From positions 1-5,727 of the forward strand of contig QHNF01000073.1 of NCBI GenBank assembly GCA_003218345.1: a stretch of 5,727 bases of DNA. Direction: 5' to 3'. This stretch comes from Verrucomicrobiota bacterium. Its GTDB lineage: Bacteria > Verrucomicrobiota > Verrucomicrobiia > Chthoniobacterales > UBA10450. The position numbers and the translations under genes were made by a program. Numbering within the stretch: position 1 is the stretch's first letter; each line of letters starts with the position of its first letter. The notes under the pieces are model-generated. The model did not search any database and was not told where the DNA came from. It saw only the letters and a program-made list of their open reading frames with translations. Of this stretch, positions 5,273 to 5,727 are shown piece by piece.

Positions 5273-5727
5273 TCATGCCGTCTTGCGATGAAACCTGCCG
5301 CGAGCAGTGACGCATGGACGTGGTTTAACGTGCGGATGGTCCTCATGTTCTTCCTGGAAGAGGTTCAAGGGCATGGGGCCATCCGCTTCGCCTTTGATGA
5401 ATTGTTGTACTTCTGGATTTGAACTCGTGCGGATTTCATCCGGCGTACCCTGCGCGACAATGCCACCGCCTCCAAGCATAATCATACGCGTGCCGATGCG
5501 GAACGCGCTCGCATATCGTGGGTGACGACGACGGCTGTCATGCCGCGGCCCCGGGTTAATTTCAATGTCAGCTCGTCGACTACCGCCGTCATGATCGGGT
5601 CCAGCCCTGAGGTCGGCTCATCGCTGAAAAGCAACTCGGGATCAAGCGCGAGCGCGCGCGCAAGCCCCACGCGCTTTTTCATTCCGCCGCTAATTTCGGC
5701 GGGTTTAAGATTTTCAAAGCCGGTCAG
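5273..5727 (-). pseudogene. mlaF: MlaF-like ABC transporter ATPase, 3' part, interrupted by a frameshift
   Basis: The reading enters from the right edge and runs right to left. In the first frame (5727-5482) it shows the ABC signature [15 protein letters not shown] (about 5694-5650), Walker B with D-loop [13 protein letters not shown] (catalytic Glu codon near 5617-5619) and the H-loop VVVTHDM (His codon 5518-5520). That frame then reads off-family and stops at 5482-5484. The expected continuation, [20 protein letters not shown], resumes in another frame from about 5506 and runs to a stop at 5273-5275, with EVQQFIKGEADGP and a polar tail. One base appears to be missing at 5507-5511, where the family expects Met-Arg-Ser/Ala-Ala-Phe. 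Walker A lies outside the window. The intact protein would be the cytoplasmic ATPase driving Mla-type phospholipid transport, partner of the MCE protein at 4124-5005. Whether this is a true pseudogene or a sequencing error is open; the family call is strong. Confidence 0.85.

Noticed and set aside
5002..5346. Open frame of 114 codons on the - strand overlapping the mlaF-mlaD spacer
   Set aside because: Its translation is mostly repeat-derived (heptamer array and GSARFQRA-like core) and overlaps the end of the ATPase frame; no family resemblance.

Overview
The window looks like chromosomal DNA of a soil- or freshwater-type Verrucomicrobiota bacterium, perhaps of the Chthoniobacterales/Udaeobacter group. 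This is inferred from moderate-to-high GC, the Mla-type lipid transport genes (Gram-negative envelope), near absence of Shine-Dalgarno sequences, and intergenic spacers made of short-period inverted repeats of a kind I recall from that phylum. No rRNA, tRNA, integrase, transposase or CRISPR array was seen, so the taxonomic call is tentative.

Left part, + strand (1-4001): five genes in one direction with short gaps. They are the 3' end of a ClpX/HslU-like AAA+ ATPase (1-357), a membrane-anchored class III nucleotide cyclase homologue whose catalytic residues look degenerate (364-1611), recR (1655-2260), lipA (2351-3241) and a family 2 glycosyltransferase of the polyprenyl-phosphate type (3306-4001). 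The first three are packed within 6 to 43 bp and may share a transcript. A 71-bp inverted array of 8-bp units (2261-2331) separates recR from lipA. The genes serve unrelated jobs (protein remodelling, signalling, recombinational repair, lipoate synthesis, envelope glycan assembly), so this is a housekeeping gene string rather than one pathway.

Middle (4002-4123): a convergent spacer with two or three GC-rich or perfect hairpins, probably where transcripts from both sides end.

Right part, - strand (4124-5727): an Mla-type phospholipid ABC transport locus read right to left. The 3' half of the MlaF-like ATPase (5273-5727, running off the window) is followed by the MlaD-like MCE protein (4124-5005). 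The ATPase is split by an apparent 1-nt deletion near 5507-5511. The two genes are separated by about 267 bp of non-coding repeat DNA: heptamer arrays in opposite orientation at each end and a short hairpin core.

No clearly new multi-gene system is visible. The items most worth a second look are the AAA+ ATPase/pseudo-cyclase pair, the frameshift in the transport ATPase, and the two inverted short-repeat elements.
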